NCBI GenBank assembly: GCA_022749655.1
Contig: CP094243.1
Span: forward strand, 1,054,001 to 1,118,000
Reading direction: 5' to 3'
DNA from: Xanthomonas phaseoli pv. phaseoli
GTDB taxonomy: Bacteria > Pseudomonadota > Gammaproteobacteria > Xanthomonadales > Xanthomonadaceae
Length of the DNA stretch: 64,000 nt
Under the pieces are notes generated by a model. That model saw only the letters and a list, made by a program, of their open reading frames with translations. It was not told where the DNA came from and did not search any database. How positions within the stretch are numbered: position 1 is the first letter of the stretch; each line of letters opens with the position of its first letter. A program made the position numbers and the translations under genes. This document shows positions 48,866-59,913 of the stretch, one piece after another.

Positions 48866-49522
48866 TCACGCCCTGCCTTTCAAGCGTCGATACAGCCGCT
48901 TCCAGCCGCTGCGAATCGCCTGCACCCAATGCGGTTCGGCACTGCGGGCCGATTCGTCGGCAGTCGGCGCGATGCCGGCAAGGCGCTGGCGCATTTTCTG
49001 AAAGTTGGCCACGTCGCTGCGCTGCAGCTGACGCGCCAACGTGCCGCGCCGCAGCCAGCGCGGGAATCGCCATGCCGAGGTGAAATCGATCAGCACCGGC
49101 ACGCCGGCACTGACCACCACATTGGTGCCGTGCAGATCGTTATGGGTGATGCCGAACGCATGCAGCCGGCGCAGCGCCTGCTGCAATTGCTGGAAGACCT
49201 CCTGGCCTACGACGGTGCTGGCGCTGAGCGTGTCGCCTGGAATGAATTCCATGCCCAGCGCCAGCCCGCCCAGCGTGCCGAGCAAGGCCGGGGCATGCCG
49301 CCAGCCTTGCAACTGCCGCAGCATCCTGGCCTCGTGGCGCACCATGAGCCGGGCGATCGGCGACAACAGCGTGCGGCGATAGCGGCCGTAGTCCTTGACC
49401 ACCGCCGGCTGCCCGTTCACGTGGGTGCGGTAGACGTCCGGCTCGAGCAGCCTGGTGCCTTGCTTGAGCAGAACAGGGGTGACGAGGTGCAGGCTGGACA
49501 TGTCCAGCGGCTGGTAATGCAT
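48866..49522 (-). CDS. Small RIO/LPS-kinase-like protein kinase
   Basis: A 218-residue kinase-like protein. The nucleotide lysine lies in AVVKDYGRYRRT, the catalytic loop is GITHNDLHGTNVVV and the metal-binding Asp is in LIDFTSAW. This compact pattern is that of RIO/Kdo-kinase-like (InaA/WaaP) proteins. A basic C-terminal tail (WKRLYRRLKGRA) may contact membrane or nucleic acid. Target unknown. Confidence 0.8.
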   Translation of the reverse strand: MHYQPLDMSSLHLVTPVLLKQGTRLLEPDVYRTHVNGQPAVVKDYGRYRRTLLSPIARLMVRHEARMLRQLQGWRHAPALLGTLGGLALGMEFIPGDTLSASTVVGQEVFQQLQQALRRLHAFGITHNDLHGTNVVVSAGVPVLIDFTSAWRFPRWLRRGTLARQLQRSDVANFQKMRQRLAGIAPTADESARSAEPHWVQAIRSGWKRLYRRLKGRA

Positions 49523-50069
49523 GGCAGTTCTCCAGACCTTGGCGGCGCGGAGATGTCACGCGTTGCGCAGGTTCACGGTGATCGCGAGGATCGGTCTGCC
49601 TAATTTTAGAACTTACGAGTATTGAAATTATATTTATTTAACAAATGAAATGTTCCGGGAGTGGAACAGCATTTGGAATCAGGCGTTTGACAGGACCCAC
49701 CAGGATCGGAATGTACCGGCCAGTGCATACAGGCACGCCAGCCCAGGCCATGATTCGCCCCGCCGGCGTTGCGTCTTGCCTCAGGGTCGACGCTGTCAGT
49801 GCCGGCTGCTGAAGTGCGTTGACGGTCGCTTTGCTTCTTGACCGCGAATGAGACTCCAGACACTGTGCCGGCTGCGGTCAGGGGCTGCAGCACGCGTTAA
49901 CACGGGCACGCGCTTCGAGCGTCGCCCTGCATCGATGTCGCACGACATCCGGTGATGCCGAAACGCGCCCCGAATACGACTGCAACTTGCGCCACTTCCA
50001 GACGCCGTCAGGTGCCACCTGCGTGCGCAAGGATGCGGAAACGATGGAGCACGACTCATTGGGGATGCA
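49523..50069. other. Intergenic with AT-rich patch
   Basis: No supported gene. 49600-49660 is strikingly AT-rich (TTATATTTATTTAAC) in an otherwise GC-rich chromosome and may hold promoters for the two divergent flanking genes or foreign DNA. Confidence 0.5.
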
Positions 50070-50889
50070 ATGAAAAGGACCGCAACACTGCTGTTGGCCT
50101 GCACGGCGTTCGGCGTCACGGCTCAGGCCTCGGCGCAGTCGTTGTCGCGCGGCTGGGACAGCTACCGTCAACAGCAAAAGCAGCAGACCGGCACCCAAGG
50201 CGTTGCCGCGCCGGCAGCGCCATCGTCGCGTCCGGCGCCAGCGGGCGTTGGCGCAGCGCCGGCCGCTGTCGGTGGAAGCGGCTCCGGCCAGCCTGGTGCG
50301 CCCGGCCGATTCACGACGGTGACCGAGCAGACTGAGGCCCAGGCAGGCCAGCCTGCCGCTGCTTACCCGGCAGCGCCTGTCCCCGCAGCGAGCTACACAC
50401 GGGTGGAGGAATCGCGCATTGAAAGGGGCGCGTTCATCGGCGTGCAGCGTGGTCGAGGTGAGGTTTTCAGTGGCTATAAGCAAGACATGCTTGGCCTCAG
50501 CGCCGGCTATCGCTGGCGTGCTGGCTCGGTCACGTTGATCGGACTTAGGGATCGATTGGGCGCCTGGACCGCGGCGATACGACCGACGATGTCTTTATCC
50601 CCGCAGTGAAGTTTGGCGGCATCGGGGTACGGCACGTTTCAATTTTGGTGACACTCCGCTGTTCGCGGTAGTCCGCCTTGGCTCTTGGTATGCCGAGGTC
50701 GCAGACATGAGCGACGAAATCTTTGGTGGTTACGCAAGCCTCGGCCTGGGCCTCGATATCGGCAAGCATGCGAGCGTGAGCGCGATGTACACCAACTACG
50801 TCTACGCCAGTGACTACTACGACTATGCCCAAGACATCACCATCAACCGTGCAGACGTACTGAACGCAGTACTGGAAGTCCGCTTCTAA
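50070..50889 (+). pseudogene. Outer-membrane beta-barrel protein, two frameshifts
   Basis: An ATG at 50070 starts a signal peptide (LLACTAFGVTAQASAQ), then a Gln/Pro/Ala-rich linker and barrel strands (GAFIGVQRGRGEVFSGYK, LGLSAGYRWRAGSVTLIG). Near 50545-50560 the frame must change to give RLDRGDTTDDVFIPAVKFGG, and near 50626-50640 again to give ARFNFGDTPLFAVVRLGSWY and the rest, ending in the barrel-type C-terminal Phe (LEVRF). Restored length about 272 residues. OmpA-like small barrel of unknown function; two indels within 90 bases. Confidence 0.75.
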
Positions 50890-51071
50890 CTAGCGCTGGT
50901 CGAAGGGCGGGCGGCAGCGCTCGTCCTTCTGCGGCATGCCGCATGCACCGCGATGCAGCGGACAGCGATCCATCTGACGCTGCACCGCAAACGGTCGGCA
51001 TTGCACCGCCATCCATGCGGCTTGCTGTAGTGTCCTGGTCAACGCACCGATTCAACCGTTGGCGAGGGCAG

Positions 51072-51682
51072 ATGGACGCATTGGCGCAGTTTTTGACGGA
51101 CGAACAGGACCCGGTGGCGGTGGGCAAGATCCTGCCCAAGATCACCGAGTTGCTGACCCGCGACGAGCAGGTCGAGTACATCGCCGTGCAGAAGAAAATG
51201 GTGATGAACCTGTCTCCGGATGCGGTGGTGCTGACCAACCGCCGCTTCATCGTGGTCTACCCAAAGCTGCTCGGCATGACGTTCCGCGATTCCCCTGGCG
51301 CGAGGTGCTCGATGTGCACATGAGCGAACAGATGCTCGGAGCCACCATCATGTGCCGCACCACGCAGGGCGCCTACGCTTCCATCGACAGCCTGCCCAAG
51401 AAACAGGCGCGGCGCGTGTATGCCTATGCGCAGCAGGTAGAAGAATCCGCCTACGAAAAGCGCCAGCAGCTGGAGATCGACAAGTTGCGTGCGGCGGCCG
51501 GTGGCGTGGTGGTGCATGCGCCTGGTGCGCACGGTGCGGCAGTGGCACCGCAAGCCAGTGCGGTTCCTGCGACCGACGATCCGGTGCAGGTGCTGAGCAA
51601 GCTCAAGCAATTGCTGGAGGCGGGGCTGATCACGCAGGACGAATTCGACGCCAAGAAGACAGAAGTGCTGGCGCGCCTATAG
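51072..51682 (+). pseudogene. PH-like/SHOCT domain protein, frameshifted
   Basis: An ATG at 51072 opens a bPH-type domain (VEYIAVQKKMVMNLSPDAVV, TNRRFIVVYPKLLG). The frame breaks at 51290-51291, where GATTCC should probably be GATTTCC; then FPWREVLDVHMSEQ continues through a helix to a C-terminal SHOCT domain, LSKLKQLLEAGLITQDEFDA. Restored length about 203 residues. Such proteins are cytosolic or membrane-associated with unknown function. The break sits in a T run. Confidence 0.8.
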
Positions 51683-52027
51683 CTTGCGCAGCGCATCGAT
51701 GCATCGGTGGGCTTCACATACATCGGCCCATAGACCGCAGCAGTGACGCAGCAACGGCCGCGCTATCGGCGGATCGCTGTGCCAGAAGTGGGGTGGCGCG
51801 CTGGCCTCACACATCACCAGCGTTGGGCGGCCACGGTAGACCTGATCGGTGTGCCAATGCATCGGCCCGCGCGCCGTAAGCACGCAGGCCATGCAGAAAA
51901 CCCGCAAAACGGCTGGACCTCACCGCCAAGCGGGCGCGGCCGTTTGCAGGAACCGGCCGCGTCCATTCAGGCGCCATGCTTGAACACTTGCCGTTTGCAC
52001 GTGCCAGCCATGCTCGGCCAGCCGCGA
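51683..52027. other. Intergenic, no supported gene
   Basis: 345 bases between convergent genes. No believable frame or clear terminator hairpin. Confidence 0.4.
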
Positions 52028-52885
52028 TTACTCGCCCAGTGCCTTGGCCACGAACGGCGGGGCAACCAGCACGCCGGTGTGCAGGTGCGCGGTGTAGTAC
52101 AGCGTGTCGAAGCCCTTGGCCTGCGCAGCGTCCTGGCGGAACGCGAAATTGGCCTTGGCCTGCTTGCTGGCCATGGTCACGCTCCACCAGCCGGTGGGGT
52201 AGCACGGCTGCGGGAACGGCAAGGTCTTGAACGACTGGAAGCCGGCCTTGCCCATTTCCGTGCGCATTTCGTTGATCAGGTCCAGCAGCGCCAGCGGCGA
52301 TTCGGACTGCTGCACCAGGATGCCGTCGTCCTTCAATGCCTTGAAGCAGCTCTCGTAGAAGGCCTTGTTGAACAGGCCTTCGGCCGGGCCAACCGGGTCG
52401 GTGGAATCGACGATCACGATGTCCACGCTGCCGGCCGGGCAATTGGCCATGTAGGCCACACCGTCGTCGAACAGCAGTTCGGCGCGCGCGTCGTGGTTGG
52501 CGTCGCACAACTCGGGGAAATACTTCTCCGACATGCGGGTGACCTGCTCGTCGATATCGCACTGGGTGGCGCTTTCCACGCCGGGGTGCTTGAGCACCTC
52601 GCGCAGTGTGCCGCAGTCGCCGCCGCCGATGATCACCACGCGCTTGGGCGCCGGGTGAGTGAACAGTGCCGGGTGGCTGATCATCTCGTGGTAAAAGAAA
52701 TTGTCGCGGCTGGTGAGCATCACCGCGCCGTCGATCAGCATCAGCTTGCCCCAATCGGTGGTCTGGTAGATCTCGATCTTCTGGAACGGGGACTGCACCT
52801 CGTCCAGCTTGCCGCTGATACGGAAGCCGATCGCCGAGCCGGTCGGCTGGAAGTGTTCGATGTACCAGTTGTCGTTGGTGCTCAT
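52028..52885 (-). CDS. speE: Spermidine synthase
   Basis: A 285-residue aminopropyltransferase. It carries the SAM-like nucleotide site VVIIGGGDCGTLREVLKHP, the acidic catalytic motif VIVDSTDPVGPAEGLF and the polyamine-binding DGAVMLTSRDNFFYHEM. It transfers an aminopropyl group from decarboxylated SAM to putrescine. It is divergent from speA across a 236-base gap that includes a repeat; the two genes belong to one polyamine pathway. Confidence 0.95.
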   Translation of the reverse strand: MSTNDNWYIEHFQPTGSAIGFRISGKLDEVQSPFQKIEIYQTTDWGKLMLIDGAVMLTSRDNFFYHEMISHPALFTHPAPKRVVIIGGGDCGTLREVLKHPGVESATQCDIDEQVTRMSEKYFPELCDANHDARAELLFDDGVAYMANCPAGSVDIVIVDSTDPVGPAEGLFNKAFYESCFKALKDDGILVQQSESPLALLDLINEMRTEMGKAGFQSFKTLPFPQPCYPTGWWSVTMASKQAKANFAFRQDAAQAKGFDTLYYTAHLHTGVLVAPPFVAKALGE

Positions 52886-52915
52886 GCGGACGTCCTAATC
52901 GAAAAGAAGCGGGCA

Positions 52916-53037
52916 GTTCCTTCTCCCACCGGGAGAAGGTGGCGCAAAGCGCCGGATGAGGGTCGGGCGCAGCCCCGTGCAGCCAAACTGCACAGCGGCT
53001 GACCTTGCTCGGCCCCGCTCCAACCAGGAGAGGGGCG
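52916..53037. repeat. Single copy of GC-rich intergenic repeat
   Basis: CCTTCTCCCACCGGGAGAAGG is followed by GCCGGATGAGGGT and, 80 bases on, by CAACCAGGAGAGGGGC. Its blocks resemble those of the triple repeat at 12624-13057 in a different order. It lies between divergent speE and speA. Confidence 0.65.
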
Positions 53038-53121
53038 TGAAGTCGGCGCGGATTGTAACGGACCCTGCGCATGCCAGGCGTTACACTTCACGCCCTTTTT
53101 TATTCCAGCCGAGACAGCGAA

Positions 53122-55008
53122 ATGAGCGATTGGTCCCTCGACCAAGCCCGCAAGACCTATTCGATCCCGCATTGGGCCGACGGGTATTTCGATGTGAACG
53201 CTGCCGGACATGTCGTGGTCACGCCGACCGCCGATGGCCCGGCGGTGTCGTTGCCCGAGGTGGTGGATGCCGCGCGCGCAGCCGGTGCCAAGCTACCGCT
53301 ACTGGTGCGCTTCCCGGACATCCTGGGCCAGCGCCTGGGCAAGCTGCAGGCAGCGTTTGCGCAGGCGCAGTCGGAGTGGGATTACGCCGGCGGCTATACC
53401 GCGGTGTACCCGATCAAGGTCAACCAGCATCGTGGCGTGGCCGGCACCCTGGCCAGCCACCATGGCGAAGGCTTCGGGCTGGAAGCGGGCAGCAAGCCAG
53501 AACTGATGGCGGTGCTGGCGCTGTCGCGTCCGGGCGGGCTGATCGTGTGCAACGGCTACAAGGACCGCGAATACATCCGCCTGGCGCTGATCGGCCGCAA
53601 ACTTGGGCTGCAGACCTTCATCGTCATCGAAAAGCCGTCCGAGCTGACCCTGGTGCTGGAAGAGGCGCGCGCGCTGGACGTCAAGCCCGGCCTGGGCGTG
53701 CGCATGCGCTTGGCCTCGCTGGGCGCGGGCAAGTGGCAGAACAGCGGCGGCGACAAGGCCAAGTTCGGGCTCTCGCCGCGGCAGGTGCTGGACCTGTGGA
53801 AGACGCTGCGCGACACCGAGTACGCCGACAGCCTGAATCTGCTGCATTTCCATATGGGCTCGCAGATCTCCAACGTGCGCGACATCGCCAACGGCATGCG
53901 CGAGGCCACGCGCTATTTCGTGGAGCTCTCGCGCCTGGGCGCAAAGATCAGCCATGTGGACGTGGGCGGCGGCCTGGGCATCGACTACGAAGGCACGCGC
54001 TCGCGCAGCTATTGCTCGATCAACTACGGCCTGCATTCGTATGCCAGCAACATCGTGCAGCCGTTGGCCAGCGCCTGCGAAGAGCATGGCCTGCCGCCGC
54101 CGCGCATCGTTACCGAGTGTGGGCGCGCAATGACGGCGCACCATGCGGTGCTGATCGCCAACGTGTCGGAAGTGGAGCAGGCGCCGGAAGGTCGCGTGCC
54201 GGACGCACACGACGATGAGTCGGCCGCAATCCGCCACCTGCGCGAGATCCACGACGAGCTCGATGTGCGTCCGGCGGTGGAGCTGTTCCAGGAAGCCCAG
54301 CATTTCCATGCCGAAGGCTTGAGCGCGTACGCGCTGGGCCAGATCGACCTGCCGCAGCGCGCGCGCATCGACGACCTGTTCTATGCCATCGCACATGGCG
54401 TGCGTGCGCGCCTGAGCTTCGACGAGAAGAGCCATCGCCCGGTGCTGGATGAGCTCAACGAGCGGCTGGTGGACAAGTATTTCGTCAACTTCAGCGTGTT
54501 CGAATCGATCCCGGACGTGTGGGCGATCGATCAGGTCTTCCCGATCGTGCCGATCGAGCGCTTGAACGAAGCGCCGCAGCGGCGCGGCATCATCGCCGAC
54601 ATGACCTGCGATTCGGACGGCATGGTCAAGACCTATGTCGAGAACGAGAGCCTGGACAGCTCGCTGCCGCTGCATGGTTTGAATGCCGGTGAGAGCTATC
54701 GTATCGGCTTCTTCCTGGTCGGCGCCTACCAGGAAATCCTGGGCGATATCCATAACCTATTCGGCGATACCGATGCGGTGGAAGTGGTGGTCAATCGCGA
54801 TGGCTATCGCATCGCACAGCAGCGCCGCGGCGATACCACCGACGTGATGCTGGACTACGTGGGCTATCAGCTGGACACGCTGCGTGCCACCTATGCCGAG
54901 CGCATTGCTGCCGCACACCTGTCGCCGGAACGGGCGCAGGAACTCAGCGCTGCGCTGGAAGCGGGGCTGACCGGCTACACCTACCTGTCCGACGAGCCGC
55001 TGGGCTGA
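53122..55008 (+). CDS. speA: Biosynthetic arginine decarboxylase
   Basis: A 628-residue PLP enzyme that turns arginine into agmatine, the first step to putrescine. PLP-binding lysine is in YPIKVNQH, the phosphate-binding glycines in HVDVGGGLGIDYEG, and the catalytic Cys in IADMTCDSDG. ATG at 53122 gives MSDWSLDQARKTYSIPHWAD, typical for SpeA. Length is normal and the frame intact. Confidence 0.95.
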   Translation: MSDWSLDQARKTYSIPHWADGYFDVNAAGHVVVTPTADGPAVSLPEVVDAARAAGAKLPLLVRFPDILGQRLGKLQAAFAQAQSEWDYAGGYTAVYPIKVNQHRGVAGTLASHHGEGFGLEAGSKPELMAVLALSRPGGLIVCNGYKDREYIRLALIGRKLGLQTFIVIEKPSELTLVLEEARALDVKPGLGVRMRLASLGAGKWQNSGGDKAKFGLSPRQVLDLWKTLRDTEYADSLNLLHFHMGSQISNVRDIANGMREATRYFVELSRLGAKISHVDVGGGLGIDYEGTRSRSYCSINYGLHSYASNIVQPLASACEEHGLPPPRIVTECGRAMTAHHAVLIANVSEVEQAPEGRVPDAHDDESAAIRHLREIHDELDVRPAVELFQEAQHFHAEGLSAYALGQIDLPQRARIDDLFYAIAHGVRARLSFDEKSHRPVLDELNERLVDKYFVNFSVFESIPDVWAIDQVFPIVPIERLNEAPQRRGIIADMTCDSDGMVKTYVENESLDSSLPLHGLNAGESYRIGFFLVGAYQEILGDIHNLFGDTDAVEVVVNRDGYRIAQQRRGDTTDVMLDYVGYQLDTLRATYAERIAAAHLSPERAQELSAALEAGLTGYTYLSDEPLG

Positions 55009-55910
55009 TCGGCAATGCGCTGCGGCCCGGCCGCAGCGCGGGTGGTGCGCGACATGGCCCATCCTGCACGCGCTCGTGCCGCAAGCGCCGCCTGAAGCGG
55101 CAGGGACATCACCGGCATGGACGCTGCAGGTCCTGCGACGCGTCGATGCGCGATCGCGCAGACGTGCGCTGGTCGGCTGCGATCCTGCGCTTCATGCAGC
55201 CGTACCCCGCCGGATCCAACAAAGTGCCTGCACTTGTCATGCGCTGCGCCTTGCGATCGGCTCGAGCTTAGGTTCTTCGCGCGTTTGTGCTGCATGCCGA
55301 TGACAATCAGGCGACCATCGCGTGATCGTGCACGCGAGGGAGTCAGACGCATTGAAGGCGTCTTTTCTCTCATAAAGTGATTTGCTGAATAACCTAATTC
55401 CAGTAACGCTCATTTGGAATTGGTCTTATTCAATGCGGGGTCTTATCTTCCGTGATGCGCGCATATTCTCCTTGAACTGCGTGCGTAGCCTCGACCATGC
55501 GGTATGCAGGGCGATGCACTGACGCGCGCCGGATACGGCGCGCAATTTGCTCGGATGTATGCACGCAGAACACTAGTTCAAATCACACTTCAGAGAGAAA
55601 ATTTTCGGTATCACGCGATTTCCGTGATTTTTGCACGGTTTCGGCCCCGCGCGAATTGTTAGTGTTCGTTTAACTTGTCGGGATACAAGTTGCTTCAACT
55701 AGTCACCTGCACATTGTTGTTCGATTGTGCGAGTCGCTGTGCTGTGCGTCTTCATCATGCGTTTCCATCGCGTATTACCGGCAATTGTCGGTGGTCGGCG
55801 GTGTTTCTTACCCCTCGTTTTCTCAAGCAAGGTGCTGATCCGGTGTCCATTGACCGATAACGGTTGAAGGGTGTCGACGGACTGCGCGCCACACCAGAAG
55901 GATGCACGCA
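55009..55910. other. Long AT-richer gap before the NRPS
   Basis: About 900 bases. 55009-55330 has the usual GC content and no supported gene. 55380-55850 is clearly AT-richer (for example TAACCTAATTCCAG, TGTTAGTGTTCGTTTAACTTG), unlike its neighbours. It probably contains the peptide-synthetase promoter; it might also mark the edge of transferred DNA. No open frame is convincing. Confidence 0.5.
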
Positions 55911-58900
55911 ATGCACGCTGACGCCTCTCCCGTTTTTCCCTGACCAAGGCGCAACGTGGCCTTTGGGTGGCCAACAAGTTGCACACCGAAAACACCTTGA
56001 TGTTGGCCGAAGTATTGGAAATGTTCGGCCCGCTCAATCCCCAGGTGCTGATCCGTGCCAGCATGCAGCTGACGCACGAGTTCGATACGCTGCGCCTGTG
56101 TATCGTCGAGCACGAGGGCGTGCCTTCGCAGGTGGTCTTGCCCGAGTACAACGGCACGATTCCATACTTCGACGTCAGCTCCGATCCGGCTCCGCGTAAT
56201 GCCGCCGAACATTGGATCGACGAAGAAATCCGCAAGCCGGAAGACCTGCAGAACGGGCCGCTATGGCATTGCGCGGTGTTCCGTCTTGGCGAAGATCATC
56301 ATATCTGGGTGCAATGCGTGAGCCATCTGGTGATGGACGGCTACTGCGCGTCGATCATGATGCAGCGCATGGCCGTGCTCTATAACGCCTACCTGGCCGA
56401 CGTGGAGCCGGAGCCTGCGCAGTACGGCAGTGCATTGTCGCTGCTCGAAATGGAACAGCACTATCGCAACTCCGATCGGTTCCAGCGCGATCGCGAGTAC
56501 TGGATGCAGCAGTTGGCCGATCTGCCGCCGCCGGCGACGCTGGCACGGCCGGGCAATCCGCTGTCCACCGGGTTGTTGCGCTGCACCGGGCAGTTCTCGC
56601 CGCAGCAGGTGGTGCGTCTGCGCGCGCTGGGCAAGGAGTACGGCGCCAGCCTGCCGCAGATGCTGATTTCGCTGATTGCCGCGTACTACTACCGCTGCAC
56701 CGGTGCCGAGGATCTGGTGCTGGCAATGCCGGTGACCGGCCGCATCAACGCGCGCTATAGGCAAACCGCAGGCCTGGTGGCCAACGTGATTTCGCTGCGC
56801 CTGAAGATGGACCCGCAGCAGCCTATCCATACCTTGTTCGCGCAGGTGTCGTCGGTGGTCCGCCATGCACTGCGCCATCAGCAATATCGCTTCGAGGACG
56901 TGCGCCGCGATCTGGGCATGTTCGGGATGGAGCAGAAGTTCGCACGCCTGGCGGTGAACATCGAGGCCTTCGACTACACCTTGCGCTTTGGCGAGGCGTA
57001 CGCGGTACCGCACAACCTTTCCAACGGCCCGGCCGACGACCTCACCATCTTCTGCTACGAACGCGGCGATGGGGCCGCGCTGCGTTTCGATCTGGATGCC
57101 AACCCGGCGTTGTACGACAGCGAGGAACTGGCCGAACACTGCCGTCGCCTGACCCATCTGGCCGACGCGGTGCTGGCCGATCCGGAATGCGCGCTGGGCC
57201 AGGTGGATGTCCTCGGCGACAGCGAGCGCCGACGTTTGCTGCACACCTGGAACAACACCGCCGCGCCGCTGCCGGAACCGGCCACGCTGTTGCACGGCAT
57301 GCTGCAACGCGCCGAGTTGATGCCTGCGGCCGTGGTGGCGCAATACGACAACCGCACGCTCGACTACGCCACGCTGTCCGAGCTTGCCTCGCGCATCGCT
57401 GCGCAATGGGTGGCCGATGGCGTGCGCCCTGGCGATGTGGTCGCGGTGGCGTTGCCGCGCAGCGAACAACTGTTGGTGGCGTTGCTGGCGGTGATGTGGT
57501 CCGGGGCGGCGTATCTGCCGCTGGATCCGGAGAGCCCGGCCGCACGCAACCGCCAGATGCTCAACGATTCCGGTGCCATCGGCCTGGTCTGCGAGCCGGC
57601 GCTGTGCGAGCGCTACCTGCTCGGTGGCATGGTCTGGCTGGATCCGCGCCCGGCCGTGTTGCCGGAGGCGATCGCACCGCTGGCGACGCCCGACGGCACT
57701 GCGTACGTGCTGTACACCTCCGGCTCCACCGGCGCACCCAAGGGCGTGGAAATCAGCCATCGCAACCTGTTCAATTTCCTGCATGCGATGGAGCACGAGC
57801 TGGCATTGCGTCCGCGCGATCGTGTCCTTGCCGTCACCACCATCACCTTCGACATCGCCGGGCTGGAGTTGTACCTGCCGCTGCTGGTGGGTGCGCGCGT
57901 GGTCATTGCACCAGCCGGCCGGTATCAGCCACGACCCGCGCGGTCTGTCGCGGTTGATCGCCGACGAACACATCAGCGTGGTGCAGGCCACGCCATCGCT
58001 GTGGCGCATCCTGCTGGCCAATGAGGATCTGGTGCTGGATCGCATCCACGCGTTGATCGGCGGCGAGGCGTTGGTGCCGGAGCTGGCCACGCAATTGCTC
58101 AGCCGGGTAGGGCGCCTGACCCAGTTGTACGGGCCCACCGAAACCACGATCTGGTCGACCATCATGCCGTTGCAGCTGACCGATGCCGCCGCACCGCCGA
58201 TCGGCAGACCGCTGCTCAATACGCGCGTCTATGTGCTGGATGCGCAGCGGCAACCGCTGCCGACCGGTGCGATCGGCGAGCTGTATATCGGTGGCGCAGG
58301 CGTGGCCAAGGGCTATCGCGGCAAGCGGCAGCTGACCAGCGAGCGTTTCATGCGCGACCCGTTCGCCGACGACGGCAGCAGCATGTACCGCACCGGCGAT
58401 CGTGTGCGTCAACGCAGCGATGGCCTGCTGGAATTCATCGGGCGCGCCGATGCGCAGCTGAAGATCCGCGGGCATCGGGTGGAGCCGGCCGAAATCGAAA
58501 GCGCCTTGCTGCTGCATTCGCAGGTGGCACAGGCGGTGGTGGTGGGCCATGGCGATGGCGAGCATGCCTTGCAACTGCTGGCCTATGTGGTCGGCAAGCA
58601 CGGCAACGCGCCATCGGTCGAGCTGCTACGCGCGCATCTGCAAGCAGCGCCTGCCGGCATCGATGATTCCCACCCTGTGGGTGCCGCTGGAGGCGTTGCC
58701 GCTGACCCCCAATGGCAAGCTGGATCGGCGTGCATTGCCGGCGCCCGGCGCATTGCCGCAACGCGCGCATCTGGCGCCGCGCGATGCGCTCGAACGCCAG
58801 TTGGCAACGATGCTGCAGGAGGTGCTGGGCATCGAAGTGGTGGGCGTGGAAGACAACTTCTTCGAGCTTGGCGGCGATTCGCTGCGTGCGGCGGAAATGG

Positions 58901-59913
58901 CCGCGCGTTTCCCGCAGATGTTCGGGGTGGAACTGCCGCTGGGCACGTTGTTCCATGCACCGACGATCGCCGGCCTGCCCGAGGTGATCAAGCGCAGCGC
59001 ACACACGCCCAACGACCCGTTGAGCGTGCTGCTGCCGCTGCGTGCAGGCACCGCCGGCACCACGCCGCTGTTCTGTATCCATCCGGTCATCGGTCTGGGC
59101 TGGTCGTATCTCACCTTGCTGGGTCAGCTGGATCCGCAGTGGCCGGTGTATGCGCTGCAATCGCCGGGCTTGAGCGACCCGCAGCACCGTCCGGAGAGCA
59201 TCGAGGCGATTGCGCGCGATTACCTGGCGCGTCTGCGCAGCGTGCAGCCGACCGGGCCGTACCGTCTGCTGGGCTGGTCGCTGGGCGGTCTGATTGCGCA
59301 CGCCATCACGGCCGAATTGCATGCGCTGGGCGAAGAGGTCCAGTTGCTGGCCATGCTCGACAGTTACCCGCATCTGGAACAGGCCGCATCGCTGTCGGAG
59401 TCGGAGAACGTGCGCGCCTCGGTGCACGCGTTGGCCTTGCATCTGGCGCCGGGCCAGCCGATGCCGACCACGGTCGCCGAGCTCGCCATCCTGTTGTGCG
59501 ATCACTACGGGCTGAACGACTTGCCTGCGGTGCGCCAGTTGCTGGAGCAACGTCCCACCTTGCTGGACGATCTGGGCGCCCTCACCCAGCATCACCTGCA
59601 GCTGGCGCGGCGTCATCGGCCCAAGCCGCTGGACCAGGATGTGGTCTTTGTCGAGGCGAGGGTGCGCATGAGCTCCGGCGGCGACGATGCGCTGTGGGTG
59701 GATTACCGTCCCCAGGCGTGGCATCCGTACGTGCGCAACTTGCAGCTGCACGTTCTGGACAGCGACCACCATTCGATGCTCTCGCCGACTCATTCGGCCA
59801 CGCTCAGCAGCGTGCTGCACGCGGCTACCGCAGAGGCTACCCGGGCGGTGCAGCCTGTGGGGCAGGCCGGCCATGGTGCGGTCGCCGGCGACGGAGTGAC
59901 CGAATATGCCTGA
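55911..59913 (+). pseudogene. EntF-like NRPS (C-A-PCP-TE), frameshifted
   Basis: A single-module nonribosomal peptide synthetase of about 1330 residues. The ATG at 55911 follows AGAAGG. The frame needs three one-base corrections: near 55940 (after SPVFP), 57910-57925 and 58641. Domains in order: condensation (LTKAQRGLWVANK; active-site region SHLVMDG, first His replaced by Ser), adenylation (LYTSGSTGAPKG, TQLYGPTETT, YRTGD, GRADAQLKIRG, NGKLDRR), carrier (FFELGGDSLRAAEM) and thioesterase (LGWSLGGL). The layout equals EntF. It overlaps the glycosyltransferase gene by eight bases. The amino acid used is not assigned. The breaks may be sequencing errors. Confidence 0.87.

Noticed and set aside
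56261-58219. 652-codon minus-strand frame opposite the NRPS
   Set aside because: Its His/Gln/Arg-rich product is the antisense image of the synthetase codons; the plus strand has complete C and A motifs.
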